A stretch of DNA of 15,924 nt, taken from positions 907 through 16,830 of the forward strand of contig PFAQ01000033.1 in NCBI GenBank assembly GCA_002778645.1, in the 5' to 3' direction. Position 1 is the stretch's first letter. Each line of letters begins with the position of its first letter. The DNA comes from Candidatus Falkowbacteria bacterium CG10_big_fil_rev_8_21_14_0_10_39_9 (GTDB lineage Bacteria > Patescibacteriota > Patescibacteriia > Patescibacteriales > UBA12465). The notes beneath the pieces were generated by a model, which was not told the DNA's origin, did not search any database, and was given only the letters and a program-made list of their open reading frames with translations. This document shows, one piece after another, positions 1 to 7,235 of the stretch. The position numbers and the translations under genes are program-made.

Positions 1-89
1 TTAATTAATTCTTTTTCTCTTATGGTTGGCTTAAAATCACCGGCAAACACGACATTGAATTTAGTCCCAATATATTTTTCCTTACTCAT
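1..89 (-). CDS. 5' end of an unrecognised gene, running off the left edge
   Basis: An open frame begins with ATG at 89-87, one base after the TAA of the nucleoside phosphorylase gene, and stays open to the window edge. The 29 visible residues start MSKEKYIGTKFNVVFAGDF and continue KPTIREKELI. That is too little to assign a family. The tight spacing and shared strand make it the next gene of the murC-to-phosphorylase transcription unit. No function is proposed. Confidence 0.55.
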   Translation of the reverse strand, partial: MSKEKYIGTKFNVVFAGDFKPTIREKELI

Positions 90-90
90 A

Positions 91-849
91 TTATTTCTTT
101 TTCAAAATTAATAAAGCTTCCAAGGCAATTTGGACTGCCCGCTTTTCCTTCTCCACTAATTGACCCTGACCACTCTGGGCCTCACTGGAGTAACGGGCAA
201 TCTTAGCTTTAATGTTTTTTTCGCCTTCAGCGGCCACTACTAACAAAATTGATCCGGCACGCACTCCTTTAACTCGAGCTAAGGTGAGAACTGTACCGGC
301 TTCCATGTCTTGAGCTAGAGCACCAAACTTACTCCAAAATATTTTCCGATTCCGATTAGCTTGCGAATAGAGAGCATCAGAACTAATGGTCGGACCGACA
401 TAATATTCAGACTTAGTTTTAAGAGCAATTTCCTCGAGCGCTCGCAAGACATGACGATTAGCTACGGCTGGAAATTGCAGTGGCACATAATCCAAACAGG
501 TATGGTCTTCCCTGATGACACTATCGGAAATTACCACCTCACCAATTTTAATTTTTTTCTGGCAAGCGCCGCAAGAACCAACTCGAATAAAAGTATGAGC
601 TCCCAAATTAATCAGCTCTTCAATAGCGATAGCCGTTGAAGGACCACCAATTCCAGTCGAGCAGATAGTAACCGGCAAGCCCTGATATTTTCCCGTCACG
701 ATGCGATATTCGCGATTAAAAGAAATCTCCTTAGGATTATCGAGCAACTTGGCCATTCTCAACACTCTACCCGGATCACCGGGAAGCAAAACATAAGGGG
801 CGATATCGCCTTTTTTACATAAGAGATGTGGTTCTAATTTACTGATCAT
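91..849 (-). CDS. udp: Nucleoside phosphorylase, uridine phosphorylase-like
   Basis: This cytosolic enzyme of the PNP/UDP phosphorylase family splits a nucleoside with phosphate to a free base and (deoxy)ribose 1-phosphate, a salvage step. The 252 residues match the family length. Visible landmarks are the phosphate-binding GDPGR near residues 24-28, STGIGGPS with the following AIEEL helix near 64-77, RVGSCGACQ near 89-97 (in place of the usual GTxG), a Q-plus-R base-site segment (SQANR) and DMEAG near 181-185, whose Glu holds the ribose. The STGIGGPS and SQANR segments point to the uridine rather than purine branch, but one extra residue lies between Gln and Arg compared with E. coli Udp, so specificity is uncertain. 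It starts 12 bases after murB and probably shares its transcript. No Shine-Dalgarno motif is seen upstream. Confidence 0.88.
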   Translation of the reverse strand: MISKLEPHLLCKKGDIAPYVLLPGDPGRVLRMAKLLDNPKEISFNREYRIVTGKYQGLPVTICSTGIGGPSTAIAIEELINLGAHTFIRVGSCGACQKKIKIGEVVISDSVIREDHTCLDYVPLQFPAVANRHVLRALEEIALKTKSEYYVGPTISSDALYSQANRNRKIFWSKFGALAQDMEAGTVLTLARVKGVRAGSILLVVAAEGEKNIKAKIARYSSEAQSGQGQLVEKEKRAVQIALEALLILKKK

Positions 850-861
850 ATTTTTGATTTA

Positions 862-1884
862 TTATTCAATATAATTAATTTCGCACTCTAATTTAAGGCC
901 AAATTTAGACCGAACACATGTCATAATCTTATCAGCCAAGTTAATTACCTGACTGGCTTTTGCTCCGCCATAGTTAACCAAAACTAAGGCTTGCTTCTCG
1001 TGGATTCCAACTTTACCGATCACTTTTCCCTTAAAGCCACATTGTTCAATTAGCCATCCAGCCGGAACCTTGACTCCCTTAGTCGCAGGAAAGAATTTAA
1101 CATCAGGAAATTTCTTTTGGAGTTTTTTTAAAGCCGCCAAACTTATTTCCGAGTTTTTGAAAAAAGAACCAGCGTTAGGCAGGACACTAGGATTGGGCAA
1201 CTTGCTATTTCTGATTTCCATAATAACGCTGACCACTTCTCGGGCATTGGGATTTATAATTTTCTTTTCGGCTAAAGTTTTTTGGATATCACCATAGTCT
1301 AATTTAAACTTAGGGGTTTTATTTAATTTTAGAGTCACACTATAGATAAAATACTTATGTTTTAATTTTCCTTTGAAAATGCTATAACGGTAACCAAAAT
1401 CGCAATCCGCTTTATTAAATTTTTTTAATTTTCCAGTTCTGATTTCTACTGCCTCCAGGCTACAAAAAACATCCTTAAGCTCCACTCCATAAGCACCAAT
1501 GTTTTGCATCGGAGCAGCCCCCACGGTTCCCGGAATTAGAAATAGATTCTCGGCACCATAATAATTATGTAAGACAGCGTGATTAACCAGTGATGACCAC
1601 CATTCACCACTCTGGGCCTTGAGCCAAACTGCTTTGGCATTTTCTCTGACCAGTTCAATTCCGCTAATTTCGTTTTTGATAACTAGACCTCTGAAACCGC
1701 GGTCACTAATTAAAGTATTGGAACCACCCCCCAAAAAAAGAATATTTTGTTTATTTTTCTGGGCCCAAGACAGCGCTTCTTGTAAATCAGCCAGGCTAGT
1801 TATAGCCACAAAAAAATCAGCCGGACCACCAATTTTGAAAGTGGTGTATTGATCTAACCTAATCTTTTTTTGAATATTAATCAT
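862..1884 (-). CDS. murB: UDP-N-acetylenolpyruvoylglucosamine reductase (MurB)
   Basis: MurB is a cytosolic FAD enzyme that uses NADPH to reduce UDP-GlcNAc-enolpyruvate to UDP-MurNAc, the second committed step of peptidoglycan precursor synthesis. The 340 residues contain the FAD domain with TTFKIGGPAD (14-23), LGGGSNTL (51-58) and IPGTVGAAPMQNIGAYG (117-133). GYRYS (164-168) carries the substrate-binding Tyr-Arg. The catalytic Ser is in GSFFKN (239-244), and the C-terminal catalytic Glu is in LECE (Glu335). The C-terminal part (WLIEQCGFKG, then ALVLVN) resembles the longer type I MurB of E. coli. It starts 5 bases after the ABC transporter gene. Its upstream spacer is AT-only with no close Shine-Dalgarno motif. 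Confidence 0.97.
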   Translation of the reverse strand: MINIQKKIRLDQYTTFKIGGPADFFVAITSLADLQEALSWAQKNKQNILFLGGGSNTLISDRGFRGLVIKNEISGIELVRENAKAVWLKAQSGEWWSSLVNHAVLHNYYGAENLFLIPGTVGAAPMQNIGAYGVELKDVFCSLEAVEIRTGKLKKFNKADCDFGYRYSIFKGKLKHKYFIYSVTLKLNKTPKFKLDYGDIQKTLAEKKIINPNAREVVSVIMEIRNSKLPNPSVLPNAGSFFKNSEISLAALKKLQKKFPDVKFFPATKGVKVPAGWLIEQCGFKGKVIGKVGIHEKQALVLVNYGGAKASQVINLADKIMTCVRSKFGLKLECEINYIE

Positions 1885-1889
1885 AATTA

Positions 1890-3683
1890 TTAATTAATTT
1901 CTCCCAAATTTTGTAGTTTCAATAGCTTGGCATAAAGTCCACCATTAATCCGAGAAAGTTCTAAATGACTACCATCTTCCACGACTTTCCCGCCCTCAAA
2001 CACGACAATCTTGTCAGCTTTCTTGATAGTACTCAGTCTGTGGGCAATAATAATCATAGTGCGGTCATTGCTGATTTTTTCTATGGCATCCTGAATCAAA
2101 ACCTCGCTTTGACTGTCTAAATTAGAAGTGGCCTCATCAAAAATCAAAACCCGGGGACTGGCTAAAATCGCTCGAGCAATACCAATTCTTTGGCGTTGGC
2201 CACCAGACAATTTAATACCTCTTTCACCCACCACCGTTTTGTAACCCTCTTCTAATTTCACAATAAACTCCTCGGCATTAGCGATTCGAGCGGCCGCTTG
2301 AATTTCTTTAAAGCTCGCTTTCGGTTTAGCGTAAGCGATATTATCTTGAATACTTAAATCAAAAATTTCTACTTCTTGTGGGACGATGGCAAAGAATCTT
2401 CTAAAGCCTTGTAAATCATAATCCCGCAAATCTCGGTCATCTAAAAGTACGCGACCAATTTGCGGATCATAATGACGATAGGCTAAGCGCGCCACAGTTG
2501 TCTTACCGCCACCGGAGGGACCGACTAGCGCCGTCACACAACCGGAGTTAATTTTGAAATTTAATTTCTTCACGGCCGGATTCTGATTATTGCCATAGCT
2601 GAAAGAAACATTCTCAAATCTAATTTTACCTTGAATATCTTTGGGTTGATAAGCGTTAGGGCGACTGACAATATCAGCCTCAGTATTAAATAGCGCCAAG
2701 AGACGATTAACGCCCTCACGCCCTTCCTCCATTTTGTCATAGAAGCGCGACAAATTATCTAAAGAGGAATAAGACTTTTCACTGAGCGTGAAAACAAAAA
2801 TCAAGGTACCAACACTCAGCAAATTATTATAAACCAAATAAATACCCAAAAACAAAACCGTGGCTCGACCGAGATTAACAATTAAATTTCGGCTCAAACT
2901 AATTTTCATCATCCAGCCCCATTGTTTATCTTCATTTTCTCTGACATGAGTCTTGATAACATCAAACTCATTTAATTCCCGTTCTTCCTGCACAAAAGAT
3001 TGCACGGCATTAATATTGATTATGGCTTGACCCATCTTGCCAGAAGCCGTTTCATAGTCCTTGTAAATTTCCTTTCTGATCGGATACATCCGCTTATTAG
3101 CTTTATAAGTAATAAAAATATAGAGAGGAGCAAAAACCAAGAAAGATAGGCCAATTCTATAATCCACGTAGAACAAAGCGATCAAAGTAAATATCATTCG
3201 AACTAAAGTGGGAATCACGTCCCAAAAAGTATTCCCGATAAATTGCGAGATCTTATCCACGCCTCTTTCAATCTTGATAATCTTACTACCAGTATTTTCC
3301 TTCTCATGATAACCCAGTCCCAGATAAACTAATTTCTGTTGAGCCTTAATTCCCAAAAAATATTCCACCTCGACTAGTAAACGCAGAATTTGGCGACTGT
3401 TAAAATAATTAATCAGAACCTGTACTTCTCCCGTAGCTAAATATAAAATAATTAATTTTAAAATAAACCAAACTTTATCTGGGCTAAAACCAGTTAAGCT
3501 ATCAATCAGCATTTTCAAAATATAGGGAGCGACCAAATCTAAACTAGCCGTCAAGAAGATGGTAATTATAATAAACTTAAAAAACTTTTTAAACGGCAAC
3601 AGCAGGTGCCACAACTCCACCCAGAAACGATTCCAGGGAATAATAGCTTTGCCGGTAGTTGGCGGAATATTTGATTTAGACAT
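1890..3683 (-). CDS. ABC exporter, fused membrane and ATPase domains (MsbA/ABCB type)
   Basis: A 597-residue half-transporter expected to act as a homodimer in the cytoplasmic membrane. The N-terminal half (about 35-310) has hydrophobic segments typical of a six-helix exporter domain, including 38-58, 75-95 and 155-195. The ATPase domain (about 350-590) is complete: Walker A GPSGGGKTT (388-396), Q-loop Gln436, signature LSGGQ (493-497), Walker B VLIFDE (512-517), D-loop NLDS and switch His548 in IIIAHRLST. All catalytic residues are present, so it should be active. The substrate cannot be read from sequence. Its place between murC and murB suggests an envelope-related cargo such as lipid-linked material or peptide, but this is inference from position. 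It starts 6 bases after the murC stop. Confidence 0.93.
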   Translation of the reverse strand: MSKSNIPPTTGKAIIPWNRFWVELWHLLLPFKKFFKFIIITIFLTASLDLVAPYILKMLIDSLTGFSPDKVWFILKLIILYLATGEVQVLINYFNSRQILRLLVEVEYFLGIKAQQKLVYLGLGYHEKENTGSKIIKIERGVDKISQFIGNTFWDVIPTLVRMIFTLIALFYVDYRIGLSFLVFAPLYIFITYKANKRMYPIRKEIYKDYETASGKMGQAIININAVQSFVQEERELNEFDVIKTHVRENEDKQWGWMMKISLSRNLIVNLGRATVLFLGIYLVYNNLLSVGTLIFVFTLSEKSYSSLDNLSRFYDKMEEGREGVNRLLALFNTEADIVSRPNAYQPKDIQGKIRFENVSFSYGNNQNPAVKKLNFKINSGCVTALVGPSGGGKTTVARLAYRHYDPQIGRVLLDDRDLRDYDLQGFRRFFAIVPQEVEIFDLSIQDNIAYAKPKASFKEIQAAARIANAEEFIVKLEEGYKTVVGERGIKLSGGQRQRIGIARAILASPRVLIFDEATSNLDSQSEVLIQDAIEKISNDRTMIIIAHRLSTIKKADKIVVFEGGKVVEDGSHLELSRINGGLYAKLLKLQNLGEIN

Positions 3684-3689
3684 ATAAAA

Positions 3690-5093
3690 TTATTTTTTCA
3701 TTAAAGACGCGCCGACCCGAAAGACATCGCCGGCCCCCATTAGTAAAACTAAATCATTCTTATCAACTTTCTCCTTTAAGTATTCCGTCACTAATTCTAG
3801 CGTCGGAATATACTTAGTCGCCAAATTAGGCGCATATTTCTTAATCTTTTTAAACAAATCCAAGCTCGACACCCCGCCCTGCTTTTCCCGCGCCGAGCCA
3901 TAAATATCGAGCAAAATCAGCTCATTGGTATCCTTGAAGCTCTGCGAGAAGTCGCCCAAAAGAGCCTTGGTGCGAGTAAAGGTATGGGGATGAAAAACAG
4001 TGATAATGTTTCTGGTAGCATACATTTTACGCACCCCTTCAAGCGTGACTTTAATCTCGGTCGGATGATGGGCATAATCATCAATTACTAAAGCGCCGCG
4101 GTACTTACCTAACAACTGCAATCTTCTTTCGGTTCCCAAGAAAGACAAAACTGCTTTTTTGATATCAAAAAAATTCATGCCCAACTTCTTGGCAGCAGCA
4201 ATTACCGCCAGAGCATTATAAACATTCTGCTCACCGGAGAGCAGAATTGACCACCGCCCCAAATCCTGACCTTTTTCAAAAACAGAAAAATATTGTCGGC
4301 CATTTTTGATAGACAAATCGGAAGCCACATAATCTGCCACTTGGTTATGTAAAGCATAAGAAATTATTTCTCCTGGACATTTTTTGGATAAACGCAGCGC
4401 CACTTTGTCATCAGCATTGAAGATTAACCAGCCAGTAGTTGGAACTTTTTCGACAAAAGCAGCAAATACCTGAATATAATCTTTTTCAGTTTTAAAAAAA
4501 TCCGGATGATCATAGTCAATATTGTTAAGCAGAACCCCTTGCGGAAAAAAATACTGTAATTTATTTTGATACTCATCCGTTTCGGCCACAAAATAACGAC
4601 TACGCCCTTTAAGAGTACTACCTTTAAACTGTGGCACTGGAGCTCCTACTAAAACATTAGGTGACAATCCGCCTTTGTAGAGTACATAACCCAACCAAGC
4701 CGAAGTAGTGGTTTTACCGTGACTACCGCACACCGCCAAACCATCATATTGGCTAAAAACAGCCCCCAAAGCTTCGGCATAAATCAGAATCAGACTGTCG
4801 CGTTTTTTCTGACCTGTAGTCAGTAGCTGCTTTAATTCCACGTTATTTTCAACATTAAAAGCACTAGAATAGACAATAAGATCTACCTTGACAGGAATAT
4901 TTTTGACCGCAAAGGGGCTTAAAATTTTGATTCCTTCCCGCTGTAAGACTTTGGTGGTCATAAAATTCTCCGGATTATCAGAGCCCGAAACCCGCACCCC
5001 GCTTTCCACTAAAAACTGAGCCAACATGGTCATGCCGACCCCCTTAACACCGATAAAATAAGCAGTTTTGATTTCCCTACCTTTAATATTCAT
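3690..5093 (-). CDS. murC: UDP-N-acetylmuramate--L-alanine ligase (MurC)
   Basis: MurC is the cytosolic Mur ligase that adds the first amino acid of the stem peptide, normally L-Ala, to UDP-MurNAc using ATP. The 467 residues show the three Mur domains. An N-terminal UDP-binding Rossmann part has GVKGVGMTMLA (15-25) and SGSDNPE. The central ATPase has GSHGKTTT (123-130), ETDEYQ (171-176) and NIDYDHPD (191-198). The C-terminal domain has ERRLQ (322-326) and DDYAHHPTE (338-346). The initial GxxGxGM loop and YAHHP separate MurC from MurD, MurE and MurF. It is the first gene of the left-hand minus-strand unit and has a well-formed promoter only a few bases upstream, so it need not depend on read-through from murG. 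Confidence 0.97.
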   Translation of the reverse strand: MNIKGREIKTAYFIGVKGVGMTMLAQFLVESGVRVSGSDNPENFMTTKVLQREGIKILSPFAVKNIPVKVDLIVYSSAFNVENNVELKQLLTTGQKKRDSLILIYAEALGAVFSQYDGLAVCGSHGKTTTSAWLGYVLYKGGLSPNVLVGAPVPQFKGSTLKGRSRYFVAETDEYQNKLQYFFPQGVLLNNIDYDHPDFFKTEKDYIQVFAAFVEKVPTTGWLIFNADDKVALRLSKKCPGEIISYALHNQVADYVASDLSIKNGRQYFSVFEKGQDLGRWSILLSGEQNVYNALAVIAAAKKLGMNFFDIKKAVLSFLGTERRLQLLGKYRGALVIDDYAHHPTEIKVTLEGVRKMYATRNIITVFHPHTFTRTKALLGDFSQSFKDTNELILLDIYGSAREKQGGVSSLDLFKKIKKYAPNLATKYIPTLELVTEYLKEKVDKNDLVLLMGAGDVFRVGASLMKK

Positions 5094-5101
5094 ATTTATC
5101 T

Positions 5102-5130
5102 ATTATAACACAAAGACGCCAAATTCCCAA
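5102..5130 (-). promoter_or_regulatory. Probable sigma-70 promoter for murC, near-leaderless
   Basis: On the minus strand there is TTGGGA (5130-5125), a 17-base spacer and a perfect TATAAT (5107-5102). Transcription would start near 5095, one or two bases before the murC ATG at 5093, so the message would be almost leaderless. The -35 matches the consensus at 4 of 6 positions. Confidence 0.6.
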
Positions 5131-5185
5131 AACCAGATCCAGCAATTGACAGATATTGATTTTTATTAATTTTTATGTTATTGTT

Positions 5186-5213
5186 TTGACATCATAAAAA
5201 TTATATATCTAAT
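5186..5213 (+). promoter_or_regulatory. Probable sigma-70 promoter for the plus-strand island
   Basis: A perfect TTGACA (5186-5191) is followed after 16 bases by TCTAAT (5208-5213), one mismatch from the -10 consensus. The predicted start near 5220 leaves only about 7 bases before the ATG at 5227 and no Shine-Dalgarno site. A second TTGACA at 5146-5151 has no properly spaced -10 and is probably not used. The promoter is divergent from that of murC within a 133-base gap. Confidence 0.6.
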
Positions 5214-5226
5214 AGATTTTTTTCGT

Positions 5227-5421
5227 ATGGCTAACCCAAAGCTTAACTCAACTGAAATCCAAGAGCGCCTCAATAATATCGAGGCGATTTACCAAGATTA
5301 TATCAAAAAGATTGATGTTATCCGGGGCCAAGAGAAGGATATATTAGCTAGTTTTATTAAAAAAATGGAGGCTAAAAAGATTGATGAAATCCGCCACTCC
5401 ATTCAAACAGATTATAAATAA
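5227..5421 (+). CDS. Small helical protein of unknown function
   Basis: A 64-residue protein, MANPKLNSTEIQERL onward, rich in Glu, Lys, Ile and Gln with heptad-like hydrophobic spacing (ERLNNIEAIYQDYIKKIDVI). It is probably a single long helix or short coiled coil. It has no signal peptide, membrane segment or cysteine. The ATG lies just downstream of a convincing promoter, which supports the start, and the next gene begins 7 bases after its TAA, so it heads a small operon. I do not recognise a family. Its position before the interrupted nucleotidyltransferase-like gene suggests a partner role, but nothing in the sequence shows one. Confidence 0.7.
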   Translation: MANPKLNSTEIQERLNNIEAIYQDYIKKIDVIRGQEKDILASFIKKMEAKKIDEIRHSIQTDYK

Positions 5422-5428
5422 AAACTAT

Positions 5429-5776
5429 ATGGCTAAGGAAAAAGAATTGAACGACAAAGAAGTCATAGAAAAACCAGAGTCACAAAAAGGGCCGGAGATA
5501 ACCCCTGAGGTTTTAAAGGAAACTGCCAAAGTTACTATTCAAAAAATTGATGAAAAAAATACTCGAGACAAGGAAATTGTCGAGCGCCTAGCGTTTGAGG
5601 CCGTAAAAATGTCTGGCAAAATCGAACAACTCGCCCCCGTTGAAGAAGGGATTCAAAAAAAAGAGGGGGAAATTGAAGGTTTGACTAAAAAAGCTAAAAT
5701 AGGAATTGAACAAGAAACTCAAGAACCAAGTATTGAACATCTCCCCCAACTATTTAGCAGACTCCGCCGAAGCTAA
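5429..5776 (+). CDS. Charged helical N-terminal part of a probably frameshifted gene
   Basis: From ATG at 5429 this frame gives 115 residues, MAKEKELNDKEVIEKPE onward: a very charged, probably extended or coiled-coil protein rich in Glu and Lys. An in-frame alternative start further upstream (5381) would overlap the preceding gene, so 5429 is preferred. The last residues (LPQLFSRLRRS) look unlike the rest and lie after a run of five C at 5743-5747. Skipping one base there continues directly into the next frame as EHLPNYLADSAEAKL, giving one protein of about 519 residues ending at 6989. I therefore read this as the N-terminal part of one coding region, broken by mutation, a sequencing error or a true +1 frameshift. 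It could also be a separate small gene with a 71-base overlap. Confidence 0.6.
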   Translation: MAKEKELNDKEVIEKPESQKGPEITPEVLKETAKVTIQKIDEKNTRDKEIVERLAFEAVKMSGKIEQLAPVEEGIQKKEGEIEGLTKKAKIGIEQETQEPSIEHLPQLFSRLRRS

Positions 5777-6989
5777 ATTAGTCGAGATTATTCCAGCCAG
5801 CGAAAAAATTCAAAAACGTTTTAATGACAAAATATCACCCGACATGAAAGAGGCTATTTCTACTATTTGTAGTCAAGTTTTTAATAAGTGTCAGTATCCC
5901 TACGCCCTCATTGGTTCCAATTGCTATATTCCCCATACTGAACATTCGGAAAAAATTCCTGATGACTTGGATGTCGTTTTTGGTATTCAAGATAGAGATA
6001 ATGTTTACGTTGAATTACAAAAAATGGCAGCCGATAACCAGATAAAAGATTTAAGCATGGAAGAACTGCAGAAATTTGGCAAAGAAAAAAATGGTTGCTT
6101 TAAAATTCACTGCTTAATTAAAACTGAAAATGGCTACAAAGAAATGGAAGCTTTTGCTCAAAATATGAACAGCGAAGTTATGGATAATGAAAATAAAATT
6201 AACGACACAAAACTTAACGGCATTATTAATCTCGGCGCCGAAAAACAAACCATAGAAGTGGTGCTGGTTAATGGGGCCAAGGTTAATATTGGTAGTGAAA
6301 AAACCGCCGAAGAACTCTATCTCAAAAATACCGCCAATGAATTTGCTCTCTACAACCTTAATGGTTGGGATCACAAAGGCTCTCTGAACCCCAAAGCCTT
6401 GCAACGGATCTTTAATCTTATCAATTTAGATGGTCAAAAATTTGAAGATTCTATCGACCTAATGATTAAAAATATTACTAGATATAAACCGGTAACTGAC
6501 GAGGCTCGAGTCGCCCAAGAATCACTCCAACATCTTTGGGCAAAATTTAAAACGTTGGAAGTCAACCATAGAAATGGCGAAAAAAAGGAAGGACTAGTTA
6601 ACCATTTAATAAAAGTTAATGGCATCAAATTTGATACTACTGACGACCGAGAAAATAAGATTCTCTCTACCGAAAAGGCCGTTGACATCATCACTCAAAA
6701 AACCAAAGAAGATATGGTATTAATGTCTACCAATTTTGAAGAATACAAAAAATTATTAGAAAATAAAGGAAGCGCTCCAGCAGAATTAATTACCAATATA
6801 GATAATCAGATATTATCCTTATCCACTATCAGCAAAGAATATAAAAAGTATTTAAGCTTAGTAAATAAAGATGACAAGAATGATTTTTGTGTTTACGCTG
6901 CCATTCCACAATTGCGCGATCATTTTATTCTGCCAATTTTAACCAAGTTAAACAGAGACCGAATGAAACTCGAAAAGAACAAAAAATAA
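5706..6989 (+). CDS. Putative nucleotidyltransferase-fold protein, main part of a frameshifted gene
   Basis: Counted from a TTG at 5706 this frame encodes 427 residues. That TTG directly follows an in-frame TAG and has no properly spaced ribosome site, so it is a doubtful start. The likely true N-terminus is the upstream frame at 5429, joined by a +1 shift near 5745; the first internal ATG is at 5844. Residues 68-92 (LIGS, then PDDLDVVF) resemble the polymerase-beta nucleotidyltransferase signature, hG[GS] followed by a DxD pair (Asp87, Asp89). A strand with an acidic residue (TIEVVLV, Glu184) could supply the third metal ligand. The rest is mainly helical and charged, without membrane segments. 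If real it would be a cytosolic transferase acting on an unknown substrate. The motif spacing is slightly long, so the assignment is tentative. Confidence 0.65.
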   Translation: MNKKLKNQVLNISPNYLADSAEAKLVEIIPASEKIQKRFNDKISPDMKEAISTICSQVFNKCQYPYALIGSNCYIPHTEHSEKIPDDLDVVFGIQDRDNVYVELQKMAADNQIKDLSMEELQKFGKEKNGCFKIHCLIKTENGYKEMEAFAQNMNSEVMDNENKINDTKLNGIINLGAEKQTIEVVLVNGAKVNIGSEKTAEELYLKNTANEFALYNLNGWDHKGSLNPKALQRIFNLINLDGQKFEDSIDLMIKNITRYKPVTDEARVAQESLQHLWAKFKTLEVNHRNGEKKEGLVNHLIKVNGIKFDTTDDRENKILSTEKAVDIITQKTKEDMVLMSTNFEEYKKLLENKGSAPAELITNIDNQILSLSTISKEYKKYLSLVNKDDKNDFCVYAAIPQLRDHFILPILTKLNRDRMKLEKNKK

Positions 6990-6995
6990 AAATAT

Positions 6996-7235
6996 ATGAA
7001 TTCAAATAATAATCAAAACCAAATAAAAAAGATGGACGCAACAACTAACAATGATGGTGCGAGCGGATTGCCCACGCCACCTATATCAAAAGAAGAACAT
7101 GAAGAAAACAAAAAGGCCATGTCTCGGGCTGACTTCATCGATCAAATGAGAAAGTCGCAACCAGACATGAACTTGGAAGAAATCGAAGAATTAGCTGATG
7201 AAATATACAGCAACGGAGAAGGTTTAGGACAATAG
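6996..7235 (+). CDS. Small acidic protein of unknown function
   Basis: A 79-residue protein starting with ATG 6 bases after the preceding stop. The N-terminal 30 residues are Asn/Gln-rich and probably disordered. The C-terminal half (ADFIDQMRKSQPDMNLEEIEELADEIY) looks like two short acidic helices. There is no signal peptide or membrane segment. The last 12 bases overlap the end of murG on the other strand, with no terminator hairpin between the converging genes. I recognise no family. It is probably the third or fourth gene of the plus-strand island driven from 5186. Confidence 0.6.
   Translation: MNSNNNQNQIKKMDATTNNDGASGLPTPPISKEEHEENKKAMSRADFIDQMRKSQPDMNLEEIEELADEIYSNGEGLGQ

Noticed and set aside
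361..639. Plus-strand open frame of 92 codons
   Set aside because: It lies wholly antisense to the nucleoside phosphorylase, whose motifs are intact; no family resemblance.
5146..5151. Second TTGACA as an additional promoter
   Set aside because: No -10-like hexamer lies 15-19 bases downstream; the TTGACA at 5186 is better placed.
5381..5428. Upstream start for the charged helical protein
   Set aside because: It would overlap the preceding 64-residue gene by 41 bases; ATG at 5429 follows that gene by 7 bases and fits better.
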